Positions 1 through 5,756 are shown, counted from the first letter of the stretch. The stretch: 5,951 nt of DNA from JBCCRH01 sp039208045 (GCA_039208045.1 JBCCRH010000388.1:1-5951); one strand, 5' to 3'. Made by a program: numbers and translations. The notes: generated from the letters alone by a model not told the origin.

Positions 1-15
1 ACAAAAAGGGGCCAT
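1..15 (-). CDS. Possible 5' end of the TPP-riboswitch-controlled gene (partial)
   Basis: Reading the minus strand, an ATG at 15-13 follows the riboswitch by about 60 nt and opens a frame reading MAPFC before the window ends. No Shine-Dalgarno sequence is visible. A small hairpin (GTGT/ACAC arms, 22-33) lies just upstream and could influence initiation. In Bacteroidota, genes behind TPP riboswitches are commonly thiamine biosynthesis genes, a TonB-dependent receptor or a PnuT-type transporter, but five codons cannot tell which. The true start could also lie beyond the edge. Confidence 0.25.
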
Positions 16-76
16 TGTGTCGTGTCTAAACACCCTTAGTTTTATCGAATCGCCCAACTTGTTAGCAGGTTTCCAG

Positions 77-170
77 CCTGTCCCTTCCCGGCATTACCCG
101 GGCAGGTTCAAAGGGTATGATCTCAGCCAGCTTGTCCACCTTAGGCGGATGATTAGGCACCCCTATGAGA
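77..170 (-). ncRNA. TPP riboswitch (THI box)
   Basis: On the minus strand the conserved TPP aptamer blocks occur in the right order: GGGGTGCC (163-156), GGCTGAGA (128-121), ATACCC followed by TTTGAACCTG (118-103), and the P5 hairpin CCGG-GTAATG-CCGG, ending in GGGAAGGGA (89-81). The variable P3 arm is a hairpin with TCCGCC/GGTGGA arms (150-136). This aptamer binds thiamine pyrophosphate and usually lowers expression of the downstream thiamine gene when TPP is abundant. The P1 closing helix is not obvious, which is unusual. The downstream sequence holds two small hairpins (66-80 and 22-33) but no U-tract terminator, so control of translation initiation is more likely than termination (inference). 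The target gene lies at or beyond the left edge. Confidence 0.93.
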
Positions 171-179
171 TTTGTGCAG

Positions 180-187
180 CAAATGTA
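180..187 (-). promoter_or_regulatory. Candidate -7 box of the riboswitch transcript
   Basis: The minus strand reads TACATTTG, an exact match to the Bacteroidota -7 consensus TAnnTTTG. It lies between the kinase stop codon and the riboswitch, and transcription would start a few bases before the aptamer. The -33 region around 207-212 has no clear TTG, so the promoter is only partly supported. If real, the riboswitch gene is transcribed separately from the kinase. Confidence 0.5.
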
Positions 188-204
188 GGGAATATATTTA
201 TACT

Positions 205-729
205 TTAAAGTGATTCCAGCACTTCTTTCGCTTTCGCTAAACGTGCTGCTCCGCTCCCCTTCAGCACCTCATAGGGTAATTGGTGCTTTCGCAAAATATC
301 CAGGTACAAATCGTACAACTCTAAGCGTTCTTCCAAATTTGCATTTTCCCGTAAGGGATCAGCCGCCCAAGGTAGATCGGGATAGCACAGGAAGTACAGG
401 TCATAGCGATGTACTTGGAGTTGTTGCTCAATCCAAGGGTGGGTGCGGCTGTACTTATACTCCGACCATACTTTCATTACGACCATCGAAGTATCACAAA
501 AAAGGAAGCGGTTAGCGCTAGAAATCAAGGTGCGCTCCGATTGGAGCTGGCCCTTGGCTATAGTGAGTAGGTCTTTTTCTTGGTAGGTAGGGCCAAAGTG
601 TGTGAGGTAGTAGCGAGCGTATTCTGGTACCCACTGCGTAGCATATTCATCAGCAAGGGCTTTCGCCAAACTGGTCTTGCCAGTGGCTTCAGGGCCAGTG
701 AGTACGATGCGGTGGATAGTTTTGCTCAT
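205..729 (-). CDS. NadR-like P-loop nucleotide/nucleoside kinase (AAA_28 family)
   Basis: This 174-residue protein resembles the C-terminal ribosylnicotinamide kinase domain of NadR (AAA_28). It would phosphorylate a small nucleoside or vitamin-like substrate with ATP in the cytoplasm. Walker A is GPEATGKT at residues 12-19. Further family hallmarks are VPEYAR (34-39), FLFCDT (75-80) with an acidic residue in the Walker B-like position, and a PWAADPLR lid segment (120-127). I chose the ATG at 729 because it places the P-loop strand about seven residues from the N terminus; an upstream ATG at 759 would start inside the inverted repeat. There is no NadR-type adenylyltransferase or DNA-binding domain. 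The gene ends 35 bp before a TPP riboswitch on the same strand. NadR-like kinases near vitamin transporters are common in Bacteroidota, so a role in thiamine or nicotinamide riboside salvage is plausible. The substrate is not shown by the sequence. Confidence 0.85.
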   Translation of the reverse strand: MSKTIHRIVLTGPEATGKTSLAKALADEYATQWVPEYARYYLTHFGPTYQEKDLLTIAKGQLQSERTLISSANRFLFCDTSMVVMKVWSEYKYSRTHPWIEQQLQVHRYDLYFLCYPDLPWAADPLRENANLEERLELYDLYLDILRKHQLPYEVLKGSGAARLAKAKEVLESL

Positions 730-755
730 GGGATGAAGGTAAGAATTTCTGGCAT

Positions 756-804
756 ACACCTCGGAGTCCTTAAGGTTCCGGAGGTCTTAAGGACTCCGAG
801 GTGT
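756..804. repeat. Perfect 19-bp inverted repeat in divergent intergenic gap
   Basis: The arms ACACCTCGGAGTCCTTAAG (756-774) and its exact complement (786-804) flank an 11-nt spacer in which G-T pairs could lengthen the stem. A second pair of arms, TAAGAATTT (740-748) and AAATTCTTA (815-823), lies outside it, making the promoter region roughly symmetrical. The repeat sits between the divergent starts of the kinase and the DUF3667 gene, so it is not an end-of-gene terminator. It may be a dispersed palindromic (REP/MITE-like) repeat or a regulatory cruciform. Confidence 0.85.
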
Positions 805-854
805 GCCCTTACGAAAATTCTTAATTTTACTATTTTAGAGCCAAAACCAAAAGC

Positions 855-1634
855 ATGAACTGCAAAAGCTGCGACGCCCCTCTTTCTGGCCCCTACTGTA
901 GTGCCTGCGGGCAAAAAACCATTACGGAACGACTCACCGCTAAATCACTATTGCGCCAAGCTGTTGCCACTATAACCAACATAGACACAGGCTTTTGGTA
1001 CACCACTCGGCAACTGTTTATAGCACCGGCCACCGTTACCCAAAACTACATAGCCGGGGCTACCCGCAACTACTATCACCCACTTCGCTATTTCCTTATC
1101 TGGATGGGTATCTCTGCTCTACTGGGCATAACATTTGGACTCTACGATGCGCAAAATGATAATATTAATCAATCTATGGGCCTCACAGAAGACCCCGAAG
1201 CCTTAGCCCGACAACAAATGCTCATGGGGTATGTCAAAAATTTCACCAATATTATACCCTTGCTTATTGTTCCGTTTACCAGTCTCATCTCTTTCTGGCT
1301 CTTCCGAAAAAAAGGCCAGAATTATGCAGAACACTTAGTATTCAACACCTACTCCTTTGGACAGGTCGCACTCATTGGAATCCCTTTCGTTTTACTCTAT
1401 TCCATGATACCCTCCCTCATTCCGTATGTCATTTTTATCAGTATGCTTGTTGCGAGCCTGTACTATACCTTTACGCTTCGGGCATTTTTTCAAACCAGCT
1501 GGGCAGGTAGCTTTTTTAGGGCACTCCTGATAAACGTAGGTGGCTACTTGTTGTTTATATTTTCATTTGCCATCGTCACTGTCCTTGTAGTGTTAGTCAT
1601 TATAGGGCTCAGACTATTGATACCAAGTACCTAA
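855..1634 (+). CDS. DUF3667 zinc-ribbon membrane protein
   Basis: The 259-residue protein begins with a zinc ribbon: Cys3, Cys6, Cys15 and Cys18 in a CxxC-x8-CxxCGQ arrangement. A short soluble linker leads to an integral membrane domain. Hydrophobic segments lie near residues 77-97, 131-150, 168-185, 188-208 and 226-256. The order of zinc ribbon, YYHPLRYF entry motif (73-80) and EHLVFNTYSF (159-168) between membrane segments matches the DUF3667 family, which is widespread in Bacteroidota and has no established function. It would sit in the inner membrane with the ribbon probably cytoplasmic (inference). The ATG at 855 is the only start that keeps the ribbon directly at the N terminus. The length is typical and the gene appears intact. 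It lies 50 bp upstream of the next plus-strand gene and may be co-transcribed with it. Confidence 0.85.
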   Translation: MNCKSCDAPLSGPYCSACGQKTITERLTAKSLLRQAVATITNIDTGFWYTTRQLFIAPATVTQNYIAGATRNYYHPLRYFLIWMGISALLGITFGLYDAQNDNINQSMGLTEDPEALARQQMLMGYVKNFTNIIPLLIVPFTSLISFWLFRKKGQNYAEHLVFNTYSFGQVALIGIPFVLLYSMIPSLIPYVIFISMLVASLYYTFTLRAFFQTSWAGSFFRALLINVGGYLLFIFSFAIVTVLVVLVIIGLRLLIPST

Positions 1635-1684
1635 AACAAACCGGCACCTTAGATCGTTAACACGAAAAAAATAGCAAGCAACCT

Positions 1685-2269
1685 ATGCACGATATAGAGC
1701 CTTATTACAGATGGAGAGACCACTATGTGGCAGCAGAAGATAGCCGCTCTCCCTTCTACGGCCGCGTTTATGACGAATTTACCTTTACCAAAAAAATATA
1801 TAATTACTTCATTCACCCACAATGGGACGAGTTTGGCTCTTCCACCCTCTACCTAAAAGTTATCTACGCCGATTACGAGGAAGGCTATGCGATCATAGAG
1901 TTTATTGGGGAGTGGAATGATACCCTCTACGATGATATCATGTTCCTAAAGCGCGCCGTCATCGATCAGTTTACCCTCAACGGCATCCACAAATTCATCT
2001 TGATCTGCGAAAACGTCCTCAATTTTCACGGCTCCGACGATTGCTACTACGAAGAATGGTGGGACGATGTCAAAGAAGAAGACGGCTGGATTTGCTTCCT
2101 CAATACCTTGGAGCATGTCCAAGACGAAATGCAACAAACCCGCCTCCAAAACTACGTCAATTTCGGTCGGCACTTCAATGGCGTCAACTGGCGCCCCCAC
2201 AAAGCCAAGGTCGTCTATCAAATGGTAGAGCACCTACTACATAATCAAGTTCGTCAGCTGACGTATTAG
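1685..2269 (+). CDS. Conserved-looking acidic hypothetical protein
   Basis: I do not recognise a named family. The 194-residue product has no signal peptide or membrane segment and is probably cytosolic. It is rich in Asp, Glu, Tyr and Trp, with a dense cluster DDCYYEEWWDD at residues 118-128. The middle alternates predicted strands (about 55-61, 68-75 and 103-108) with a helix (about 80-98), an order that loosely recalls STAS/SpoIIAA-like folds; this is inference only. Motif-like blocks are GEWND (75-79), ILICENVLNFH (105-115) and GWICFLNTLEHV (134-145). The start ATG at 1685 is 50 bp after the DUF3667 stop, so the two may be an operon. Coding quality is good: a long open frame with no interruption, consistent with neighbouring codon use. 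It is followed by the hairpin-rich spacer. Confidence 0.75.
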   Translation: MHDIEPYYRWRDHYVAAEDSRSPFYGRVYDEFTFTKKIYNYFIHPQWDEFGSSTLYLKVIYADYEEGYAIIEFIGEWNDTLYDDIMFLKRAVIDQFTLNGIHKFILICENVLNFHGSDDCYYEEWWDDVKEEDGWICFLNTLEHVQDEMQQTRLQNYVNFGRHFNGVNWRPHKAKVVYQMVEHLLHNQVRQLTY

Positions 2270-2294
2270 AAAATATTGCAAATTATGGGTGTAT

Positions 2295-2314
2295 CCCCCG
2301 ATGGCCATCGGGGG
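2295..2314. repeat. Perfect 20-bp GC-rich palindrome
   Basis: CCCCCGATGG is followed at once by its complement CCATCGGGGG. It starts 25 bp after the stop of the upstream gene. It could serve as a transcription terminator or RNA-stabilising stem, but no T-tract follows. It is the first element of the hairpin array. Confidence 0.85.
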
Positions 2315-2361
2315 TCGCTACGTTCCACAGCTCGCTATTCGCTCGGCCCTACGGGCTATCC

Positions 2362-2376
2362 TCAGCCTAAGGCTGA
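2362..2376. repeat. Small hairpin TCAGCC-TAA-GGCTGA
   Basis: Six-base-pair perfect stem with a 3-nt loop, 5 nt after a GCCC-TAC-GGGC mini-hairpin. It is part of the intergenic hairpin array. Confidence 0.6.
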
Positions 2377-2473
2377 TGCTACTGTTGCACATCGCTTACA
2401 CGCCAAGCGCTTTCCCAACATATATACGTGATGCAAAGTAGTTTGCCACATGCAACACCACTTCGGTGCAGTA

Positions 2474-2490
2474 TACCGCGTGCCGCGGTA
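2474..2490. repeat. Hairpin TACCGCG-TGC-CGCGGTA
   Basis: Seven-base-pair perfect GC-rich stem with a 3-nt loop, five nucleotides before the longest stem of the array. Confidence 0.75.
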
Positions 2491-2495
2491 CGCGA

Positions 2496-2548
2496 TATGC
2501 TGACATTATCGTGGTTTGCTAATTGCAAACCACTTAATCGTCAGTATA
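2496..2548. repeat. Long multi-part stem-loop in hairpin array
   Basis: The inner stem GTGGTTTGC/GCAAACCAC (2511-2519 with 2525-2533) is perfect, with a TAATT loop. It continues outward through a small internal loop to ATTA/TAAT (2505-2508 with 2535-2538), one bulged base, CTGAC/GTCAG (2500-2504 with 2540-2544) and four further pairs ending at 2496 and 2548. Such an interrupted but extended helix is typical of a folded RNA. Confidence 0.75.
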
Positions 2549-2564
2549 ATTGCGCAGAGGAACG

Positions 2565-2615
2565 GCAAATTTGGTGGGTGCGGGTGCCAGCTTCGCGCGA
2601 AAGCCTTAAATTTGC
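2565..2615. repeat. Stem GCAAATTT/AAATTTGC enclosing a TTCGCGCGAA palindrome
   Basis: Perfect 8-bp outer arms at 2565-2572 and 2608-2615 enclose 35 nt, including an inner hairpin built on GCTT/AAGC (2590-2604) around the palindrome TTCGCGCGAA. The next hairpin begins at the following base. Confidence 0.7.
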
Positions 2616-2637
2616 AACTCCGATAGTTATCGGAGTT
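2616..2637. repeat. Hairpin AACTCCGATA-GT-TATCGGAGTT
   Basis: Ten-base-pair perfect inverted repeat separated by two bases. It abuts the preceding stem and lies one base before the next. Confidence 0.85.
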
Positions 2638-2638
2638 G

Positions 2639-2666
2639 GTTCCTTTTCATCGACTGGAAAAGGAAC
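2639..2666. repeat. Hairpin GTTCCTTTTC/GAAAAGGAAC
   Basis: Ten-base-pair perfect arms with an 8-nt loop. It is the last strong stem of the array, 92 bp before the era start codon. Confidence 0.85.
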
Positions 2667-2758
2667 ACGCCGTAGGCAAATATCAAGGGTATACGAAATA
2701 GTCTAACCCAAGACAACTGTCTACATAAAGATACATAGCTAATATATTTTTCTTTCCT

Positions 2759-3655
2759 ATGCATAAATCCGGTTTCGTAAACATCATTGGCCAACCCAAC
2801 GTCGGCAAATCCACCCTGATGAATGCCCTAGTAGGCGAGCGCATGTCCATCATCACCAACAAACCCCAAACTACGCGGCACCGTATCATCGGGATTGTCA
2901 GTGAAGAAGACTTCCAAGTCGTCTTTTCCGATACCCCAGGCATCATCAAAGACCCTTCTTACAAAATGCAAGAAGCGATGAACCGCTATGTCAGCACGAC
3001 TTTTCAGGATGCCGATATTATGCTTTTTGTGACCAGCATCCAGGAGCAGTACGCTGCCGATGATCCCATCATGGAGCGCCTGAATAGCTTAGAAGTGCCC
3101 CTATTTCTTGTACTCAATAAAGTGGACCTAGCTTCTGATGAGCGCATCCTCGAACTCATCAACTTCTGGAACAAGCATGTACAATTTGCAGAAACTATCC
3201 CCATCGCTGCACTAACTAAAAAGAATACCGAGAAACTCCTCGAACTCATCCTTCAATATTTGCCGGAAGGCCCCGTCTACTACCCGAAAGATCAGCTCAC
3301 CGATCGCCCCGAGCGCTTCTTCGTCAGCGAAATCATTCGAGAAAAAATCTTGACGCTGTACCATCAAGAAATTCCCTACTCCTGTGAAGTCTTAGTCACT
3401 TCGTTCAAAGCAGATACCACCAAAGACGGCACCCCACTCGTACGCATCGGCGCAGAAATCTATGTAGTCCGCAAAACGCAAAAAGCGATCATTATCGGCA
3501 AAGCAGGCAAAGCCATTAAGCAATTAGGCATGGAGGCCCGCAAGTCCATTGAAACGTGGCTAGAGCAGAAAGTATTTTTGGAACTACACGTCAAAGTAAA
3601 AGACAATTGGCGCGATGACGATCGGCAGTTGCAGCACTTTGGGTATGATCGGTAA
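2759..3655 (+). CDS. era: GTPase Era
   Basis: Era is an essential GTPase that binds 16S rRNA near its 3' end and helps 30S subunit maturation. The 298-residue length matches the family. The GTPase domain shows G1 GQPNVGKS (11-18), a switch I region with KPQTTRHR (35-42), G3 DTPG (58-61) and G4 NKVD (120-123). The G5 position reads AAL (150-152) where SAL is usual. DRPERFFVSEIIREKIL (182-198) marks the passage into the C-terminal KH domain, whose RNA-binding loop is IIGKAGKAIKQLG (245-257). The ATG at 2759 gives the standard N terminus directly before the first strand. No clear Shine-Dalgarno sequence is visible. The usual rnc or other ribosome-assembly neighbours are absent. The gene stands alone between the hairpin-rich spacer and xisI, so it probably has its own promoter. 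Confidence 0.97.
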   Translation: MHKSGFVNIIGQPNVGKSTLMNALVGERMSIITNKPQTTRHRIIGIVSEEDFQVVFSDTPGIIKDPSYKMQEAMNRYVSTTFQDADIMLFVTSIQEQYAADDPIMERLNSLEVPLFLVLNKVDLASDERILELINFWNKHVQFAETIPIAALTKKNTEKLLELILQYLPEGPVYYPKDQLTDRPERFFVSEIIREKILTLYHQEIPYSCEVLVTSFKADTTKDGTPLVRIGAEIYVVRKTQKAIIIGKAGKAIKQLGMEARKSIETWLEQKVFLELHVKVKDNWRDDDRQLQHFGYDR

Positions 3656-3709
3656 CAGTGGAATGCTTAGCCAGAATTGATTATATTTATAAGCTGGAAT
3701 TATGAAGAC

Positions 3710-4054
3710 ATGGATAAAATAAAACAATACGCTACTCATATTGAGCAATTGCTGCTCAGACATGCAGCATTTAATCCCATAGGGCAATGGCTTGAATTTG
3801 AGAATCAAATTATTATTGATAAAGACAAAAAGTATTTTCTCCTCATGCGCACAGGGTGGAAAGCCTCAGAACGTATCCACCAATGTGTACTGCATATTAA
3901 CTTAAAAGAAGATGGTAAGATCTGGATTCAGGAAGACTGGACAGAGCAAGGTGCCGCAAATGAACTACACGAAGCAGGAATTCCAAAGTCAGATATTGTC
4001 TTAGCCTTTTATGCTCCCTATCGTCGAGAAGATACTCATTTTGCAGCAGCTTAA
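3710..4054 (+). CDS. xisI: XisI-like protein (fdxN element excision controlling factor family)
   Basis: The 114-residue product matches the XisI family in length and pattern: an N-terminal helix MDKIKQYATHIEQLL, a central GWKASERIHQCVLHINLK block (about 57-74), KIWIQEDWTEQGAANEL (78-94), and the ending IPKSDIVLAFYAPYRRE followed by FAAA. In heterocystous cyanobacteria XisI acts with XisH to control excision of the fdxN element; its biochemical activity is not established, and homologues are common in non-heterocystous genomes. I chose the ATG at 3710 rather than the TTG at 3677 because the family starts at this MDK-type helix. No XisH-like gene is next to it: only 54 bp separate it from era, and the downstream gene is convergent. 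Horizontal acquisition is plausible (inference). Confidence 0.88.
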   Translation: MDKIKQYATHIEQLLLRHAAFNPIGQWLEFENQIIIDKDKKYFLLMRTGWKASERIHQCVLHINLKEDGKIWIQEDWTEQGAANELHEAGIPKSDIVLAFYAPYRREDTHFAAA

Positions 4055-4057
4055 GGA

Positions 4058-4122
4058 ACAAATCCGCTGGGCGTGTGCTAGGCTTTTTTCCTTGAAACTT
4101 GGCCCGCGCTCAGTGGATTTGT
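4058..4122. repeat. Imperfect 16-bp inverted repeat between convergent genes, possible bidirectional terminator
   Basis: ACAAATCCGCTGGGCG (4058-4073) pairs with CGCTCAGTGGATTTGT (4107-4122); the two mismatches become G-U pairs in the plus-strand RNA. It begins three bases after the xisI stop codon and lies 34 bp beyond the end of the convergent ATPase gene. The loop holds a six-T run (4084-4089), but no T-tract follows the stem. Termination for one or both genes is the likely role (inference). Confidence 0.55.
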
Positions 4123-4155
4123 AATCCGCGTGGCCCTAAAACTTACCTAGCCTAC

Positions 4156-5589
4156 TCAGTCGGCAAATAAATCGTCCAAGCTTAAGGCCTTATCAACTAG
4201 TCCTACACTATGCTTATTCGGTACTAATGGAAAAGGACTAAGTAGATTGATAAACACTTGCTTGCGCGTTTTCGTCGCTTGCTGGAATACGCCTAGCTTA
4301 GTTCGGAGCTCTACCGCATAGGACTTAGATATTTCAAAAGGTGCATTGTAGAATTTAATTTCAAAAAGGTTGATGACTTGGTCATTGCGATCGATGAGCA
4401 GGTCAATTTGGACGCCCTTTTGGGTTGCTGTTCCTTTTTGATAAAATGTATGTGTCTCCGCATAAACTCCGCCGATGCTCAGTGCTTTCTTGATTTCAGC
4501 CACGTGTTTTAAACAGATACCTTCAAAGGCATAGCCCGACCAGCTTTTGTACGTTTGAGTCTGACTTAATTTTTGCCATACTTCTGTCTCTAGGTTATTC
4601 TTAGGCTCAATAAATTTCAGATAGAATAAGGAATATTCATCGGTCAAGCGGTAAATTAGGCCATTCTTTTTCTTTCCAAAGGGGTAGTGGCGACTAATAA
4701 AGCCGGACTGTTCGAGTTCCTCTAAGATTCGTTTGGTACCACCACCATCAGAGAGTTTACTCTGTTTGATAATTTCACTTCGATTTAGCCCACTCCAAGT
4801 AGTAGCTAGTGCTCGAATGATGGCTACGTGCCGTTCCGAATTACTGAAAAGTGACGCATATAAGCGGGTAAATTCTTTCCGAAGTAGTCCTGTCGGCGAA
4901 AAACAAATTCGGTTAATATTTTGCACAGCCCCCTCCCCTGCCTTAATCTCTTTTAGGTAATGCGGGATACCTCCCATTGCCATGTACAGTTGAGTCGTAT
5001 GATAGCGGTTCAAGTGAATATTTCTTGATACCAGATAGGCTTCTGTTTCTGCCAATGTGAATGGATAAAGCTGTATCAGCTTGGTAATTCTATTATGCAA
5101 GCCCCCTTTGTGATTCACTACTTTTTGAATCATCCATGAAGCTGCCGATCCACAAATAACAACTACAATACGCTGGTTGACAGCCCAGCTATTCCAGAAG
5201 AAACTTAAGCCTTGTAAAAAACCAGAACGGGTGGTTGCTAGCCATGGTAATTCATCAAAAAAGACGACTTGTTTATCTTTCCCCACTTTAGTTTTCAATA
5301 GCTCGATGAGTCTCACAAAAGCAGAAAACCAATCCTCTGGAACCGCTTCCTTTTTCCCTGATGCTTCCGATAGTGCGTAGGCAAAATTGCGGAGTTGCCC
5401 TTTGCGTGGCATATTTTGAATCCCTGTTATTTCAAAATCAATATACTCAGCTAGAACATTCTTTATCAAAAATGTTTTTCCCACTCGTCGCCTGCCAATC
5501 ACTGCCACCATCTCTGCTTCGTCTGAGCTCAGGGCCGCTTTTAAAATAGCCTGCTCTTCTTTGCGGCCAATTAGTTTCGCATTTGTCAT
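4156..5589 (-). CDS. AAA family ATPase with C-terminal PD-(D/E)XK-like nuclease domain
   Basis: The 477-residue protein belongs to the large, poorly characterised group of prokaryotic ATPases (ATPase_2/AAA_14 type) joined to a DUF234/DUF4143-like C-terminal part. The N-terminal IGRKEEQ (7-13) and Walker A GRRRVGKT (32-39) are followed by Walker B VVFFDELPWL (108-117) and a sensor-1 segment CGSAASWM (146-153). The middle part, around 250-320, looks like a winged helix (GLNRSEIIKQSKLSDGGGTKRILEELEQSGFI). The C-terminal domain carries GVQIDLLIDR (392-401) and EIK (410-412), a plausible D-x(n)-ExK nuclease site with Asp396, Glu410 and Lys412. All key residues are present, so the gene appears intact. 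The function is unknown; such genes are often strain-variable and have been regarded as mobile or selfish. The ATG at 5589 precedes the conserved IGR motif by six residues. Its promoter region carries repeats. Confidence 0.9.
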   Translation of the reverse strand: MTNAKLIGRKEEQAILKAALSSDEAEMVAVIGRRRVGKTFLIKNVLAEYIDFEITGIQNMPRKGQLRNFAYALSEASGKKEAVPEDWFSAFVRLIELLKTKVGKDKQVVFFDELPWLATTRSGFLQGLSFFWNSWAVNQRIVVVICGSAASWMIQKVVNHKGGLHNRITKLIQLYPFTLAETEAYLVSRNIHLNRYHTTQLYMAMGGIPHYLKEIKAGEGAVQNINRICFSPTGLLRKEFTRLYASLFSNSERHVAIIRALATTWSGLNRSEIIKQSKLSDGGGTKRILEELEQSGFISRHYPFGKKKNGLIYRLTDEYSLFYLKFIEPKNNLETEVWQKLSQTQTYKSWSGYAFEGICLKHVAEIKKALSIGGVYAETHTFYQKGTATQKGVQIDLLIDRNDQVINLFEIKFYNAPFEISKSYAVELRTKLGVFQQATKTRKQVFINLLSPFPLVPNKHSVGLVDKALSLDDLFAD

Positions 5590-5601
5590 AGTCTATTTTT
5601 T

Positions 5602-5679
5602 CCGCCAAATAAATACGATATTTGGCGAAAATAGCACTTTCACACACCATTTCCGCCAAATAGAGCACTTAAATGGCGG
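5602..5679. promoter_or_regulatory. Four-copy CCGCCAAATA motif cluster upstream of the ATPase
   Basis: Copies are at 5602-5611 (forward), 5619-5627 (reverse), 5653-5662 (forward) and 5671-5679 (reverse, diverged: AAATGGCGG). Copies 1 and 2 form a perfect 9-bp inverted repeat with a 7-bp spacer; copies 3 and 4 form a 6-bp one. The centres of the two palindromes are about 51 bp apart, near five helical turns. AGCACTT also occurs twice between them (5633-5639 and 5664-5670). The first copy ends 12 bp from the ATPase start codon. This looks like a dual operator or a recognition site for the ATPase-nuclease itself (inference). Confidence 0.7.
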
Positions 5680-5725
5680 TTTTCTGTCAAACCCCATCTA
5701 ACAGAAGAAAAAAAGTGTGTTGCTA

Positions 5726-5756
5726 TTGCAATTATATGATACATCAAATATATTTG
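5726..5756 (+). promoter_or_regulatory. Bacteroidota-type promoter for the MarR-family gene
   Basis: TTG at 5726-5728 is followed 20 bp later by TATATTTG at 5749-5756, an exact match to the -7 consensus TAnnTTTG with suitable spacing from a -33 TTG. The start codon lies 19 bp downstream of the -7 box, leaving a short leader. Confidence 0.65.

Larger units (their letters stand above)
2270..2758. other. 489-bp gene-free, hairpin-packed intergenic region
   Basis: No convincing gene lies here. A 92-codon open frame (2428-2706) has no recognisable domain, and much of its sequence is made of palindromes. From 2295 to 2666 there is a near-continuous series of hairpins; the main ones are entered separately. 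Minor ones are GCCC/GGGC (2346-2356), CGCTT/AAGCG (2393-2409) and CACC/GGTG (2456-2468). Hairpins from 2565 to 2666 follow each other with at most one base between stems. The region could be a structured non-coding RNA, a composite palindromic repeat inserted between two genes, or a processing/termination region ahead of era. The final 90 bases before era are AT-rich and unstructured and probably hold the era promoter; TATATTTT at 2743-2750 is a near match to TAnnTTTG but sits very close to the ATG. Confidence 0.7.

Noticed and set aside
17..208. Plus-strand open frame of 63 codons at the left edge
   Set aside because: It lies antisense to the TPP riboswitch, and its codons are explained by the conserved aptamer sequence.
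2428..2706. Plus-strand open frame of 92 codons before era
   Set aside because: It runs through consecutive perfect palindromes, shows no recognisable domain and has unnatural composition; it is better explained by the hairpin array.
2565..2710. Integron attC site or CRISPR array in the palindromic spacer
   Set aside because: A single GTCTAAC-like box (2701-2707) has no matching partner box, and there are no regularly spaced identical direct repeats.
3656..3709. Remnant of xisH between era and xisI
   Set aside because: The 54-bp gap is too short and encodes nothing resembling XisH.
4101..4136. Complete tRNA-Thr gene
   Set aside because: Only an anticodon-like arm is visible; there is no D-arm, T-arm or acceptor stem of correct geometry.
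5447..5668. Minus-strand open frame of 73 codons overlapping the ATPase start
   Set aside because: It is a different frame of the ATPase gene plus the upstream repeats, which produce the repeated LAEM/LAEK text.
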